Assembly: GCA_003118195.1 (NCBI GenBank)
Contig: BEXV01000551.1
Location: 135,150-199,149, forward strand
From: Hemicentrotus pulcherrimus
Taxonomy: Eukaryota; Echinodermata; Echinoidea; Camarodonta; Strongylocentrotidae
Direction: 5' to 3'
Length of the DNA stretch: 64,000 nucleotides
Positions 36,337-47,453 of this stretch are shown in pieces (position 1 is the stretch's first letter; every line of letters begins with the position of its first letter). A model generated the notes under the pieces. The model was not told the DNA's origin. It made no database searches and was given only the letters and a program-made list of their open reading frames with translations. The position numbers were made by a program, and so were the translations under genes.

Positions 36337-36648
36337 AAACTGGACCTTACTAAATTCCCTGTACGCATGGAGGGGCTCATGCGCCCCATGGGTAACGTAA
36401 ACCGCCCCAACGACCTCCCCGTGTGGCACCACCGCAGCACCCCCACCCACAATAACCACCCCCCGCCCTTTGCTAGCCCCGAGAGCGATGAGGGGGCGGG
36501 GTACTCCAGCCCGGCCGACGCCCTCCCCTTTGATCAAGTCCGAAGGGTAATCGGGAGCAGCTTTAGGACCGGTGGTAGTAGCGGAGGAGGAGGGGGTCCC
36601 CAGTCAGGAATTTACTCACAGCCCCACGATCACCTGCCTCGCGGCACT
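36337..36648 (+). CDS. ARHGAP35: Exon 21, Pro/Gly/Ser-rich linker with YxxP motifs
   Basis: A 312-bp exon, phase 0 to 0, acceptor preceded by a run of C (ccccacccccag), donor gtaagt. It begins KLDLTKFPVRMEGLMRP and is rich in His, Pro, Asn and Gly. Two YxxP motifs are present: GYSSPAD and, near the end, GIYSQPHD. The second closely resembles the IYSVPHD site of vertebrate p190RhoGAP as I recall it, the tyrosine that binds RasGAP SH2 domains when phosphorylated. This supports the p190 assignment independently of the RhoGAP domain. A Ser-Gly run lies between the two motifs. Confidence 0.88.
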
Positions 36649-36762
36649 GTAAGTTCGCTCAGTCTTGCACCCCCTTTCTCTGTCTGTGCATCGTTATCAA
36701 AAGAGAGAAAGTGAGCATGTGCTTTAGTTCTCTCAGCACTGTGTGTTTGTAGTGAGCTTCTG

Positions 36763-37259
36763 ATATGCCTCTGCCCCAACCGAAGGCGGTGCAGGAGGCA
36801 TTATGTTTTGGGTTGCCCATCTGTCCATCCGTCTGTACGCCTGTCCCTCTTTCTCGTTAACGCAATATCTCAAGAACAATTTAAGAAATGAATTTCAAAA
36901 TTTGTGATAATTTGTTTCAACATTGGAAGAAAATCTTATTAGGTCAAAGGTGAAAGGTCACACAGGTCAACTTATGAAATTCCAGGTGTTAGCTTAGTTA
37001 TCTGAATATCTCAAGGACCACTAAAGATGTGAGGCACAAACTTGTTGATAATATGTAATTACCAAAGGAAGACAATCTGATCAGATTTTAAATTAATTGG
37101 TCAAAGGTCAAAAAGGTCAATTTCTGAAATTACAGGTTTTCAGCCTTGCTTTTTGCGATATCTCAAGCCAACCATAAGAGATAGGCTTTTTATTTTCATC
37201 ATGTTATGTCACAGATTAATCCATCCATTTCCTTTACTGAATTTAGGGCAGAGGCATAT
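36763..37259. mobile_element. Dispersed element with ATATGCCTCTGCCC ends
   Basis: Starts atatgcctctgccccaac and ends gggcagaggcatat, a 14-bp inverted repeat. The interior includes atatctcaagaacaattta and repeated tcaaaggt-caggtcaa motifs. Non-autonomous. Confidence 0.75.
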
Positions 37260-37294
37260 AGGAGATGCAGTCACATTTGTCTTGTTAGCTATGC

Positions 37295-39245
37295 ATCCGA
37301 GTGCCCTTTTGTTAGGGCGAGCCATGCCCATCTTGTTTATGAAGGCTTACACCACCCACTTAGCACCATACACCATATTTCTTTCATTAGGGTTCTTCTA
37401 TCGCATAGGCAGAGCTTCTAACCATTCCGTTTTTGCCGGGATTACTCTGTTTTTCCCTCCAAATTACGGTATTACGTTTATTCTTCATGAAATACTTTGA
37501 AGAAAAAAAATTGTTATTATTTTATTTTTATTTTTTTTTACATACAACACGTCAAACAATTGCCCTAAAATGTTGTTTTGATCTCAAATTCAGTAGAAAA
37601 CTGATTTTAAATTAAACTTGAAAACATAATTGCAGAGAAAATATTTTCAAAAAAGAATTAATTGCTGATAATAAAAAAATCCCCCCCCCCAAATACATGT
37701 TTGTATGGAAAAAACAGCATGAAGAATGAACACTTCTGCATTGGAAATGTGACCCGCGTGGTTGTAAGTTTTGGTTTTGATGAATTCCTTCTTTTTGCTT
37801 GATATTCCTTTCTTTTGCCATCTTGGTTCCTTTTTTTTGGTCGCACAAGGTTGGCAGCTCTGCATAGATTTAGGTGATGGCCTTATCAGATCAACACCTA
37901 GTTAGCACCATATATCTGTTATCAGGGTTCTAGATTTTGATGAAACCAATTTTTTTTTAGCACCCTATATACACCTGTCATCAAGGATCTTTATGTAGGT
38001 TTACAACACCTACCTAGCACCATACACCATATATGTCTTACATCAGGGTTCTTCTATCATATAGGTGTAGATGTAGGTGGCGTCATATTTACTGGTAAAC
38101 CGCATCTACTTTAATAGCTTCATACATGTATATCTGAGTTCTATTATCACATAGGTGTGATGATACAATATTCAAACCACACCTATTCAGCACCATGTTT
38201 GTTATCTGAGTTCTTAAATGTAGGTGTAGATGACACCATATATCCTAATACATACGTATTAAGCACCATGTTTGTTATTGGGGATCTATGTAGGTGTAGA
38301 TGACACTGTATATCCTTACCAACATGTTCTCAGCACCATATGTGGAGGTCTTAAGACTCTTTCCCATAGGTGTAGACAACACCTTAATCAAACTACAGCC
38401 TATATATTTAGCACCATACATGCATATATTTCAATGGGCTCAGTTATCACATTGGTGTAGATGACACTGTATTCAAATCAACACCTTCTTAGCACCTTTA
38501 GCAGGGTTTTTTTCCTATAACATAGGTGTACATGTAGATGGAACCATAACACTATGAATATGATGAACAAAGAAAGCGGACAAAATATACAGTTCCTCAG
38601 GTAGACAAAGGAACATTCCTTCACTGCTATTATGTAAAAATGTGTAAAACAGGTGTCACGTGCATATTCACCTGTTCTATACATTTTTACATAATAGCAG
38701 TGAAGGATTTTCCTTTGTCCACCTGAGGAACTGTTTATTTTGTCCGCTTCCTTTGTCCATCATGTTCATAGTGTAAGCTCCATGTATCACATAGGTAAAT
38801 CCTAACCAATGTGTACTTAGCACCATAGGTCTTTCTTTAGATATGGTTCTTCTTTCTCATAGGTGTAGACAAGACCTTAATCAAACCACAGTCTACATAT
38901 TTACATGCATATATTTCAATGGGCTCAGTTATCACATAGGTGTCAATGACACTGTATTCAAGCAGACACCTTCTTAGCGCCATTCCCAGGTTTTTTTCTA
39001 TCACATAGGTGTACATGTAGGTGGCACCATAATTAAACTAACACCTATTTAGCAACGTTTGTCTTTTTCTTGAGTTCTTCTATGACCTAGATGTAGATGA
39101 CACCATAATCAAACCAATCTTCTTTCCTATACAATTTAGGTTTAATTATAGATGGCACTATAGTTATACCAACACTTACTTGGCACCTTTCATGAGGGTT
39201 CTTCTCCATGTATCACATAGGTGTAGATAACACCATACACCCAAG
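37295..39245 (+). repeat. Long degenerate minisatellite (unit about 75-90 bp)
   Basis: Units built on cataggtgtagatgacacc, aaaccaacacctacttagca and ccatata...atcagggttcttct recur many times from 37865 to 39245, with an outlying unit at 37320-37410. A palindromic element (38550-38773) is inserted in it. This fills most of the 4.8-kb intron between exons 21 and 22. Confidence 0.85.
38550..38773. mobile_element. Long palindromic element, copy B
   Basis: Same ends as copy A (cactatgaatatgatgaaca ... catgttcatagtg) but about 50 bp shorter, lacking the segment around tctaccctcaacaattgc in both arms. It sits inside the minisatellite 37865-39245. Confidence 0.87.
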
Positions 39246-39280
39246 CAACACCTTTGTTTAGAGTCACATATGCTACATCT

Positions 39281-39512
39281 ATAGAGTACCGAAGTGCTAG
39301 CGTCATACTCGCTCGTCGACCAGGTTAATGGTTCTAAGCAACAGAGCCTGTGCATGAGGTTCACCGTCAAATCATTCAAGCAACAGGCTGGAGAAGGGTA
39401 AATTTAGTGTTTTGGGCTGGTGTGATCGCCATACCACTGTTTAGCACAGAGTTGTTTGGAACCAGCAACCTTGACGATTTGGCCCGTACGACCTCACACT
39501 TCGGTACTCTAT
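39281..39512. mobile_element. MITE with ATAGAGTACCGAAGTG ends, copy 1
   Basis: Ends atagagtaccgaagtg and cacttcggtactctat are inverted 16-mers, with TA at both edges as a possible target duplication. The body matches 59290-59511 (agcctgtgcatgaggttca, ttgtttggaacc). Confidence 0.82.
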
Positions 39513-39973
39513 TTGCTATAGAAGTAGAGGTGATAGATGTTCTGTCACAGGGGAATAAGATGTGGGGGTATCACCAAGGCACCTATCTGCAGTGTTTGCT
39601 TTTATCTTGTGTCTCTTCTCTCATAATTAGACTGTGCATGCTTTATAAGCAATCTACTTCTGTGTGCTGTATTTCTCTCACTGCTCCAGTCTCCACACAT
39701 GTTGAATGACCTCCTTTCAAACCACAGCCAATAGTCCATTGTTGTAATTGTAAAACTAAACTGCTTCTCTCTCAGCTTTGAACTCAAAGCAAGATTATGA
39801 ATCATGCTGTTAGATGTGATAGGAATATGAAAACAAAAGTAGGAAAAATATGAAACAATTAATCTATTGCATTTTCTTTGATACATATATCCGTCATTTT
39901 CGAGGCATGGCAAGGGCTAGGTTAGTCACTCTAGAAGATTCCTTACTTATGAAGTAAAAAGTTGGCCATGATT

Positions 39974-40155
39974 AACCTCATGTCCTTGTACAGTTAAACC
40001 TCAATATAAAGAGCTCTGGTATGACAAGGTTTGTGTTTAATATAACAAGGTGACTTTGCTGTCCCACCAATTTATTTTCCTTTTTTTTTTACTCTTATAT
40101 AACAAGATTCCTGATATAACAGGATCTCATTATAATGAAGTTCCACTGTATAGAG
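39974..40155. mobile_element. Probable MITE, 'cctcaatataa' type
   Basis: Starts near acagttaaacctcaatataa and ends ataatgaagttccactgta, with repeated atataacaag motifs. A partial relative may be at 45783-45830. Confidence 0.5.
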
Positions 40156-41431
40156 AAAGAAGATACTGCTTCGTTGCAAGGTGTCACACTGCATGTAAGC
40201 CCTAGCGATGCTAGTTAGAGCACTTTATGCAGATTTCATTTTGAAATGTCAAAATCTTCTTTAAAAATGTAGCTTGATAGTCACACCAGTCAATTTAGCA
40301 ACAAGTTTTCTTTAAAAAAATATTACTTCCAAGTGATTCGTCATGATCTCATTTTTGATAACGCCTCATAAAGATGTCCTCCATGTGGAGATCATTGAAT
40401 AGTCTGTATGATTAATTCATATCCTGAATCATCTGACTTAAACAAAAAAACTTTTGTTCTACTATTAAACACTAATTTTAATAAACATTTTCATTAACCA
40501 TGCTTTCTTAGAAATATTCATTCATGTTCTGTGCAATTCCAATATGTCACAAGCTACTAATGATATTGTTGAACTAACCATGGCTGTTACTCAGAAAAAA
40601 AGTTAAATTTTTATTTCAGTGAACTGATTTCAATTACCATATAGTGAATATATACTCATAGCTTGTTATTGGTTTCTGATTGCATTTTGGTGGGTATGCA
40701 AAAGTAAAAAAAGTCTTTGCAAACATCTTTGAATTGCTGCATTTTAGAACTTGTTATGATTGAAATCATGTATGTATTAAGAGAAGGAGAAAAAAGTCGG
40801 GGAATACGTTCCTGGTTTAATAAAACAAATTGAGCTTTTATCATTATAAGGGTTGAACTTCTCTTTGCCATTCTCCACTCTTTGCAGTGAACATTAATAG
40901 TATAATGTTTTATGATACTAACACAATATTTTCCTGCCATTATCTATGAGTTACATATGATGTTCTAACATTGTTACTGCAGTCAGTTCATTGTGTTTCC
41001 AGGTTTGGTTTCTCATAAGTCTCTGCAATCACATTGTTACTGTAATTGACCATTTCATAGATACAATCTGTGCATGACTGCCGATAACGGTCATTTGTGA
41101 TAAAATGGTAAAACCCACCAAGATGAATACATGCTCATGTTATGTAATAATTTTTTTTTCATTTGTGCAGCTACGGTACATTCTATGATACAAGACGGCA
41201 CACAAAAGCTATTCATCAAGCACATACATGACTTTGGCATTGATTAATTCTAAAATACACAAAGTGGGACTTCTCCATGAGTAAAAGATCTGCGAAATAT
41301 TAGGGGTCATTTCTACCATGTGTTAACTATGAAATGGTCAATAGATGTAAGTTAGCAGAGTAAATGTGATCTTCATTTATGATGTTCTGTGGTTTCTCTC
41401 AACCTGTCTCCCATTTTAACCGACACCCTAG

Positions 41432-41651
41432 AACCAGCGAATCTTTTTCGGCAAACCGATGCTCGCCACCACACCTCGCCCCACTGGGCTCCCTGTAGCT
41501 AACAACAACACCCCAGATGCCTCACCCGCGAATGCTGGCCGGCCCAGAGAGGTGCAGAAACAAACCCCCGTCAGGAGGCCCCTGGGTAATGCGAATGCCA
41601 GGCACAAGAAGCGGGAGGATTTCCTCAAGGGCTTGAACAAGCTTATAGAAG
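41432..41651 (+). CDS. ARHGAP35: Exon 22, linker ending in a basic helix
   Basis: A 220-bp exon, phase 0 to 1, acceptor accgacaccctag, donor gtaggt. It begins NQRIFFGKPMLATTPRPTG, has an Asn/Pro-rich middle, and ends with the charged segment RHKKREDFLKGLNKLIEG, likely helical. The last 13 bases plus the donor region recur at 41733, 41856 and 42633 downstream, in degenerate form. Confidence 0.83.
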
Positions 41652-42340
41652 GTAGGTGTGCGTTCAAAACATTTGCAGAGTTCATGGCTTAATAATCTAG
41701 GAATAAGTATGCGGATGAGTTGGGTATAAATCAAGCTTGTACAAGGAAGTTGTGCGCCCTGAATGCTTTGGACGAGGTCTTGTACAAAAGTTATGCAGGA
41801 TGGGTGGGTCGGTAGAGCTCCTCCTGCAAGTGCGGGGTTGGCAAAGGGGTGGAACAAACTTATAGAAGGTTGGTGTGCCCTCATTACATATTCAGAGTTC
41901 CTGGCTCGTATCTTGGTAGGACAAAGCCGTTAACAATACTTTTTAGAGACAGGTGGGCCCGGCCCCCCGCACTCATGGGTCGGAATGACCGCATGCGTGT
42001 TGCCAAAATGTCGGGTAAAGGGGTACTTTTCGTGCGACAAAGTCTAGCCCGAGAATTGTGAAAAAAAAGGGGTGTATTTTGACTTTCACCCAGAGATTAT
42101 TTCAAGAAGGGGGTGTTTTTTCTTTTTTTCTCTCATCTCTTTGGACTCCTGAGAAATTTTTCTGAATTTAGGGGGGTATATTGAGCATTTTTCCTGATTA
42201 ATGGGGGGTCTCGAAGACAGGAAAAGCCCGCGAAAAGCCCGCGAAAGGGGGGTTCGAAAATGTTGGCAGTCCTCAGATAAGGGGTGTTTTCAAAAAGAGG
42301 GAACGAGCATATGCGTACCCTAAATAACACTGAGTGGGGG
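41652..42340 (+). repeat. Degenerate copies of the exon 22 end, then a G-rich repeat
   Basis: The exon end aagcttatagaag-gtaggtgtgcg recurs as aagcttgtacaagg (41733), aaacttatagaag-gttggtgtgcc (41856), and after the gap as aagcttgtagaagg (42633). From 41950 the sequence is a G-rich dispersed repeat (aaaaggggtgtattttgac, tctgaatttaggggggtata). No exon. Confidence 0.65.
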
Positions 42341-42343
42341 GGG

Positions 42344-42586
42344 NNNNNNNNNNNNNNNNNNNNNNNNNNNNNNNNNNNNNNNNNNNNNNNNNNNNNNNNN
42401 NNNNNNNNNNNNNNNNNNNNNNNNNNNNNNNNNNNNNNNNNNNNNNNNNNNNNNNNNNNNNNNNNNNNNNNNNNNNNNNNNNNNNNNNNNNNNNNNNNNN
42501 NNNNNNNNNNNNNNNNNNNNNNNNNNNNNNNNNNNNNNNNNNNNNNNNNNNNNNNNNNNNNNNNNNNNNNNNNNNNNNNNNNNNNN
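42344..42586. other. Assembly gap (243 N)
   Basis: Flanked on the left by ggggggg and a G-rich repeat, and on the right by a further degenerate copy of the exon 22 end. Probably a collapsed tandem repeat. Confidence 0.98.
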
Positions 42587-43162
42587 GGGCAGGTGGGTCG
42601 TTTGATGATCTAGGAATGAGTAAGGGATCGATCAAGCTTGTAGAAGGAGGATGTGCGTCCTGAATACCTTGGACGAGGTCTAAAATACACAAAGTGGGAC
42701 TTCTCAAAACTGAACAAAACTGTTTTAGGGACAGATGGGCCTTTGATGGGCCTTGACTCGGGCAATGGCTTAAACAGGGTTAGAGTTGTTTCTAAAATTC
42801 CTGAAGTAACTGTTCAAATTCTATCTCGAGTATTATAGTTGTTAAAGTGGTTTTATATGAAAAACTGTAAGCCATACACGTCTGAATGGTGCATGCGTGG
42901 TCCATATCGTGTATCTTGCTCTACAGGTATTTTCCATTCATAATGTATGACCGTGAATGCAGAACATGTCTTTATACCATCTTTATACATGTTTACATTA
43001 TCACAAACATTAGCCCCCTTGTATGACCCCAAATCACACGATGAGCAATCCAGCCAGGGTGAGTCACAACGAGATTAAGATCCGCATGTGAATAGGGTGA
43101 TGCACTTTAAAGGCATTGTATGCTTTGATATGCTTTGATATGACCCCCGAAATACATGTAGA

Positions 43163-43255
43163 GGCTTGATGGCTCAGCGGTAGAGTATTGGTCTCGTAAG
43201 CGGTAGGTCCTGGGTTCGAAACGCAAGTCAATGCGCTCTTGCCCTTTGGTAAGGC
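43163..43255 (+). mobile_element. tRNA-derived SINE, 3'-truncated tandem copy
   Basis: Head tggctcagcggtagagtatt and B box gggttcgaaacg, with the loop ctcgtaa where an anticodon (CGT) would sit. It breaks off at ccctttggtaaggca, where a tandem duplication of about 150 bp begins and carries the complete copy at 43311. Confidence 0.75.
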
Positions 43256-43310
43256 ACTTTAAAGGCATTGTATGCTTTGATATGCTTTGACATGACCCCC
43301 ATAATACATG

Positions 43311-43472
43311 TAGAGGCTCGATGGCTCAGCGGTAGAGTAGTGGTCTCGTAAGCGGTAGGTCCCGGGTTCAAAACACAAGTCAATGCGCTACTGTCCTATG
43401 GTAAGGCATTGATCCTCATTACCAAGTCCCTCCCTCGAAGAGGACTTAAGGCCTTTGGTCTCCTGGTTGCTT
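43311..43472 (+). mobile_element. tRNA-derived SINE, complete copy
   Basis: Same head and B box as 43163, with the full body through ctcctggttgcttactta. Matches the copy at 8752 over its length with scattered differences. Confidence 0.78.
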
Positions 43473-44094
43473 ACTTAATTTTGTGCAATTAACACTGGCA
43501 TGTGAAAGGGATTATTCATGACGGTAAATAGACAGTTAAAGAATGAGGTTTGGCATTGCATGTGATCGGAGGTGATGCACTGCAAGTAGAACAAGAGAGG
43601 CATGGGAGCTTAGTTTTAGTTCAACCCGTATTTCCAGTAGACTGCATGTTAGCAGGATATTTCTTTACTATTAAAGCAAATGTAGACTTTCATGGCGTTT
43701 TGTTTTGTTAGCTTTTTCAGTGAGAATTGAGTTATGAGTTTCAATTTGATGATATTTAATATGATGAAATTAATTTTAAGGCCCTAAAATTAATTTTAAG
43801 ATTTGAAAATTGATTTTATTTTCAGATCAAAGCAAGATGGTCGTGAATTAAAAGTGGTCGTTAAAGCTGGTTAGTTTGGTAAAAATACCATTGCATAGTC
43901 GCCCTGAAAACACAAATTCGTTTTCCTTAACTTTTTTTTTTAAAACTGAAAAATCACCGCTTTTTAAGTGACAGGTCAACAGCCCTCGATGATTGAACGC
44001 ATGTTTACGGTATTCAAAGAAACATAGTTCCAATTTTATCAATTGTTTGTTTTGATGAGTATGTATTTATTTGTTTCTTTCTATCTTTATATAG

Positions 44095-44129
44095 CATCCA
44101 TGGACAGCTCTTTCCAGGAAAACGAGCCT
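44095..44129 (+). CDS. ARHGAP35: Exon 23, microexon
   Basis: A 35-bp exon, phase 1 to 0, acceptor tctttatatag, donor gtaagt. It encodes SMDSSFQENEP. Both splice sites are strong, and it converts the phase from 1 to 0 exactly as exon 24 needs. Confidence 0.75.
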
Positions 44130-44994
44130 GTAAGTTTTAGTCCTTTTTTAATTTTTTTTTTAATTTTATTGTTTCCTGTGTTGCAAAAGGATTATATAAA
44201 AGGTTGATTTTGCCTCTAGAATTGTTGAAATACCTTGCCCTTAATTGCCAAAAGTCTTTAATGTTACTTGGATATTCTTAAGATCCACTGCAAGAGAGCA
44301 ATTGAAAAAGAAAATAAACGGTAAGGTTTGTTGTCTAATGAGGTATTCAATAAGTTGTCAGGCAATCATTCAACCGACCAGTCAATCTGGTTAAGTGTGT
44401 AAAATCCAATCACTATGTCAGGCAATCATTCAATAAATCAGTCATTCAATCACTCAAATCTTTTGAGTAAACATGAACACACTTTTGAGTAAACCAACCA
44501 GGCAGTCAGGTAACCAAACAATCATGCGATTAATTTTCAATCTGGTAACCTAGCATTCTATTAACTAATCAGTCAATCAGTAGTAGTTATAACTTTAAAA
44601 AAAAATGAAGATCTAATTTTATTTGTTTTGTATACTATCAATTTTTGTAAAGCTTTAAAAAGTGATTCTTTATTGCCAGAAATATATAGGATTAACTAGA
44701 TTATTCATACCCTTACTAAGTTTTCATTAAAGTATGTGAAAAATTGAGTAGTCTCGATTCATGTTCCTTGAGAATGTGACATATTACATCAAAAAGTATT
44801 CAACAAAGGTCCTCTTATTTGTCCAGTCAACCTTTCCTTCTTCAGTTATGAAAACAAATTAATTTACAAGGAGTATAAATAATTTAATTGTTAACTGTAG
44901 CAAAAGTACATTCAAAACCATCGTTGTGCTAAGCTCTAACTTATTTATAGAAAACATTTCTAAATGTTTTGATTTTCTTCTTCTTTTTCTTCAG

Positions 44995-45039
44995 AATACT
45001 CCCCAAGACAAGTTGCCAAATAAAAAAAAGGATAACAAA
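44995..45039 (+). CDS. ARHGAP35: Exon 24, lysine-rich microexon
   Basis: A 45-bp exon, phase 0 to 0, acceptor cttctttttcttcag, donor gtaagt, encoding NTPQDKLPNKKKDNK. Together with the start of exon 25 it forms a polybasic stretch just before the RhoGAP domain, at the place where p190 proteins carry a Lys/Pro-rich segment. Confidence 0.8.
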
Positions 45040-46010
45040 GTAAGTTCATTTTTCACAGCATGTTCGTATGTAAAATAGCAATAGCCTTTAGATCCTAGCC
45101 AAGGATATATAAACCCTATCCCAGACTTGCCAACCGTTCCGATTCTAGTGGAACCTTAGGTTTTTGAAGTTTTTAGAGCAATAACAAACGATTTGGGGGA
45201 ATACATCACATGTAGTATAAATACCGAACGGTTTCTATGGGATCGATTCGATGATTGCTGGAAGGATCCTATTGGACAAGATGCGGGCATCGTTTGCGCT
45301 GCGCGCCATGCTAATCTCTATTTGCAGCGTGTAATAAAGAGCTTGTGTGTGTGTAGAGTGCCTATAGAGTGCCATGCATAATCCCTCACCAATAGGCACC
45401 ACACAGCATGCAATTCCACCGCGTGTGGGCCGTATATGAGAGATACATATTTCATACGCAGTGGACGGTGCAGTCGCTGCGAATGGTACATGAATTGTGA
45501 CTAAATACGGAACTTATCAGAAGGAAATCTGTCAAAATACAAGCAAACATGAGTGTAAAAGTATCAGAGAGATGAATTCAGAAGTACATGGCCCTTAATG
45601 CAGGAGCTTCTACCTACAAAGGATAAGAATGACTTAAATCCTGTCACAGGGTACTTTGAAACTATTAGTATTACTTGATAATTAGTAGTAAGTCAGTGTT
45701 AAGATATGTGCAAAACTGTTCATTGCTAGTTTTGCTACCATTTCATATGGATGACCCATTTAACAACTCATTATGATACATGTACAGTGAAAACTCAGTA
45801 TAAAGTGATCTAAACAATGTAATTTTGATTGTCCCAAAGACCTCATAGTTAATTTGAAATTTTGTTTTCATTAAATGCTGGGAGTTGTGGAGATATTGTA
45901 TAATTCACATTTTTATGTGTATTTTTTTTCTCTGTATTCTCTCTCTTCAGCCCTTCTTTACCTTTTTTAATACAAATATGAATTGAGTTTAACCCCTTTT
46001 TATTTGATAG

Positions 46011-46146
46011 AAAAAACCCAAAGGCAAGAAGGGGAAGGATGGATTACCTTGTAAACCGGTAAAGCCCCCTCTTGAATCGCTCATCTTGAATGAGAATGGC
46101 ATCCCGTCTTTCATTGAACAGTGTGTGGATCGGATAGAGGAAGAAG
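46011..46146 (+). CDS. ARHGAP35: Exon 25, polybasic region and start of RhoGAP domain
   Basis: A 136-bp exon, phase 0 to 1, acceptor tttatttgatag, donor gtaagg. It begins KKPKGKKGKDGLPCKPVKPP and then LESLILNENGIPSFIEQC, ending VDRIEEE. IPSFIEQCVDRIEE is the first helix of a RhoGAP domain (p190 has IPIFIERC at this place, from memory). The intron after it opens almost at once into an 830-bp GAT-type repeat. Confidence 0.92.
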
Positions 46147-46156
46147 GTAAGGTTTG

Positions 46157-46985
46157 ATGATGATAATGGGGATTTGATGATGATGATGAAGATAATTTTG
46201 AGGATGATCATGATGACGATGGTGATTACAATGATGATGATGGGGATGGTGATGAAAGTAAGGATGATGACGATGAAGATGATTGTGAGGATGATTATGA
46301 AAGTGATGGTGATGATGATGACGACGATGGTGATTATGATGATGACGATGGTGATTACGATGATGATAATGGGGATGGTGATGGAAGTGAGGACGATGAC
46401 GATGAAGATGATTGTGATGATGATTATGATGACAATGGTGATTACGATGATGATGGGGATGGTGATGGAAGTGAGGAGGACGATGATTTTGAGGATGATC
46501 ATGACAACGATGGGGATTACGATGATGATGATGGGGATGGTGATGGAAGTGAGGTGATGAGGATGAAGATGATTGTGAGGATGATCATGACGAAGATGGT
46601 GATTACGAGGATGATGATGGGGATGGTGATGGAAGCGAGGATGATGATGATGATGAAGATGATTGTGAGGATGATTATGACGATGGTGATTATGATGATG
46701 ATGATAATGGGGATGGTGATGAAAGTGAGGAGGATGACTTTGAAGATGATTATGATAGTGATGGTGATGTTGATGATGACGGCGATGGCAATTACGATGA
46801 TGATGATGATGATGGAGGTGACAATTATGAATGCGAAGATGTTGATGATGATAGTGAAGGTACTGATGATGATGATGATAGTGATAGTGCTGATGATGAT
46901 AATGATGACGAAGATGATGATAGTGATAGTGATAATGCTGCTGATGATGATGATAGTGATTATGATGATGACGGTGATGAAGATG
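46157..46985 (+). repeat. GAT-type repeat with an 84-bp higher-order unit, in the RhoGAP intron
   Basis: Begins 11 bases after the exon 25 donor. GAT, GAC, GGT and GAA triplets are arranged in a higher-order unit of roughly 84 bp (tggggatggtgatggaagtg ... gatgattgtgaggatgatta). One frame reads acidic Asp/Glu/Gly sequence for about 380 bp without a stop, other frames read Met/Ile runs. Reading on from exon 25 gives a stop (tga) at the sixth base group, so it is intron. Confidence 0.9.
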
Positions 46986-47054
46986 TATATAATTACAGAC
47001 ATTTCTGAAGAATGTTCTGATAGTTCATTATGAATACTCTCATATTTCCTGCAG

Positions 47055-47187
47055 GTATTTCCCAAGAAGGTATAATATGATATGTTATTTTTTTTTCATT
47101 GATATGCTATTAAATCAAGATGTTTGACGGATATCAGAACGCTGCTCTGAATTTGTTAGAGAACCTCACCTCCAACACAATTGACAA
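47055..47187 (+). pseudogene. Decayed duplicate of RhoGAP exon 26
   Basis: After an intact-looking acceptor (tttcctgcag) the sequence gtatttcccaagaaggtata matches the start of exon 26, then skips the arginine-finger region, and resumes at 47121 with atgtttgacgga-atcagaacgctg and gagaacctcacctccaacac, again matching exon 26. It has a stop early (taa at about 47074), an internal deletion, and its 3' end is cut by a palindromic element starting at 47188. It cannot encode a RhoGAP core. Confidence 0.8.
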
Positions 47188-47338
47188 CAGGGCCCCGTCT
47201 TACAAAGCGCTATGATTGATCCGATCAATCGCAAGTCCTCCAATCAATCAAAAGTTTCTAGTCTACTATCTCTAATGTACATAGTTGCAATTGCAAAAAA
47301 GTTGCGATCGATATCAACTCTTTGTAAGACAAGGCCCA
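47188..47338. mobile_element. Foldback MITE, GGGCCC type, in a decayed exon
   Basis: Left end cagggccccgtcttacaaag, right end ctttgtaagacaaggccca, with inner gatcgat-type palindromes. It truncates the decayed copy of exon 26. Confidence 0.75.
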
Positions 47339-47453
47339 GATCAATACATATAGGTACATGTACAACATGAAAACATTTCAAAGTGTGATTTAACCTGTCA
47401 GTATATCTCTGTTACTAGTGTCAGTAATTTCAGAACTGTCCTATCCCTTGCAG

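Noticed and set aside
37647..37865. Several overlapping minus-strand frames with basic residues
   Set aside because: AT-rich intron with homopolymers, three frames open at once, no family resemblance.
41522..41884. Minus-strand frame of 120 codons opposite exon 22
   Set aside because: Shadow of exon 22 and its G-rich downstream repeats; no start context or known domain.
43163..43240. Functional tRNA gene
   Set aside because: The A- and B-box head is tRNA-like but the acceptor stem is not closed, and a shared SINE body follows, as in two other copies.
46044..47065. Minus-strand frames rich in Ile/Thr/Val and plus-strand frames rich in Met
   Set aside because: They are other frames of the GAT-type repeat; no splice or start context, and they overlap the clear RhoGAP exon 25.
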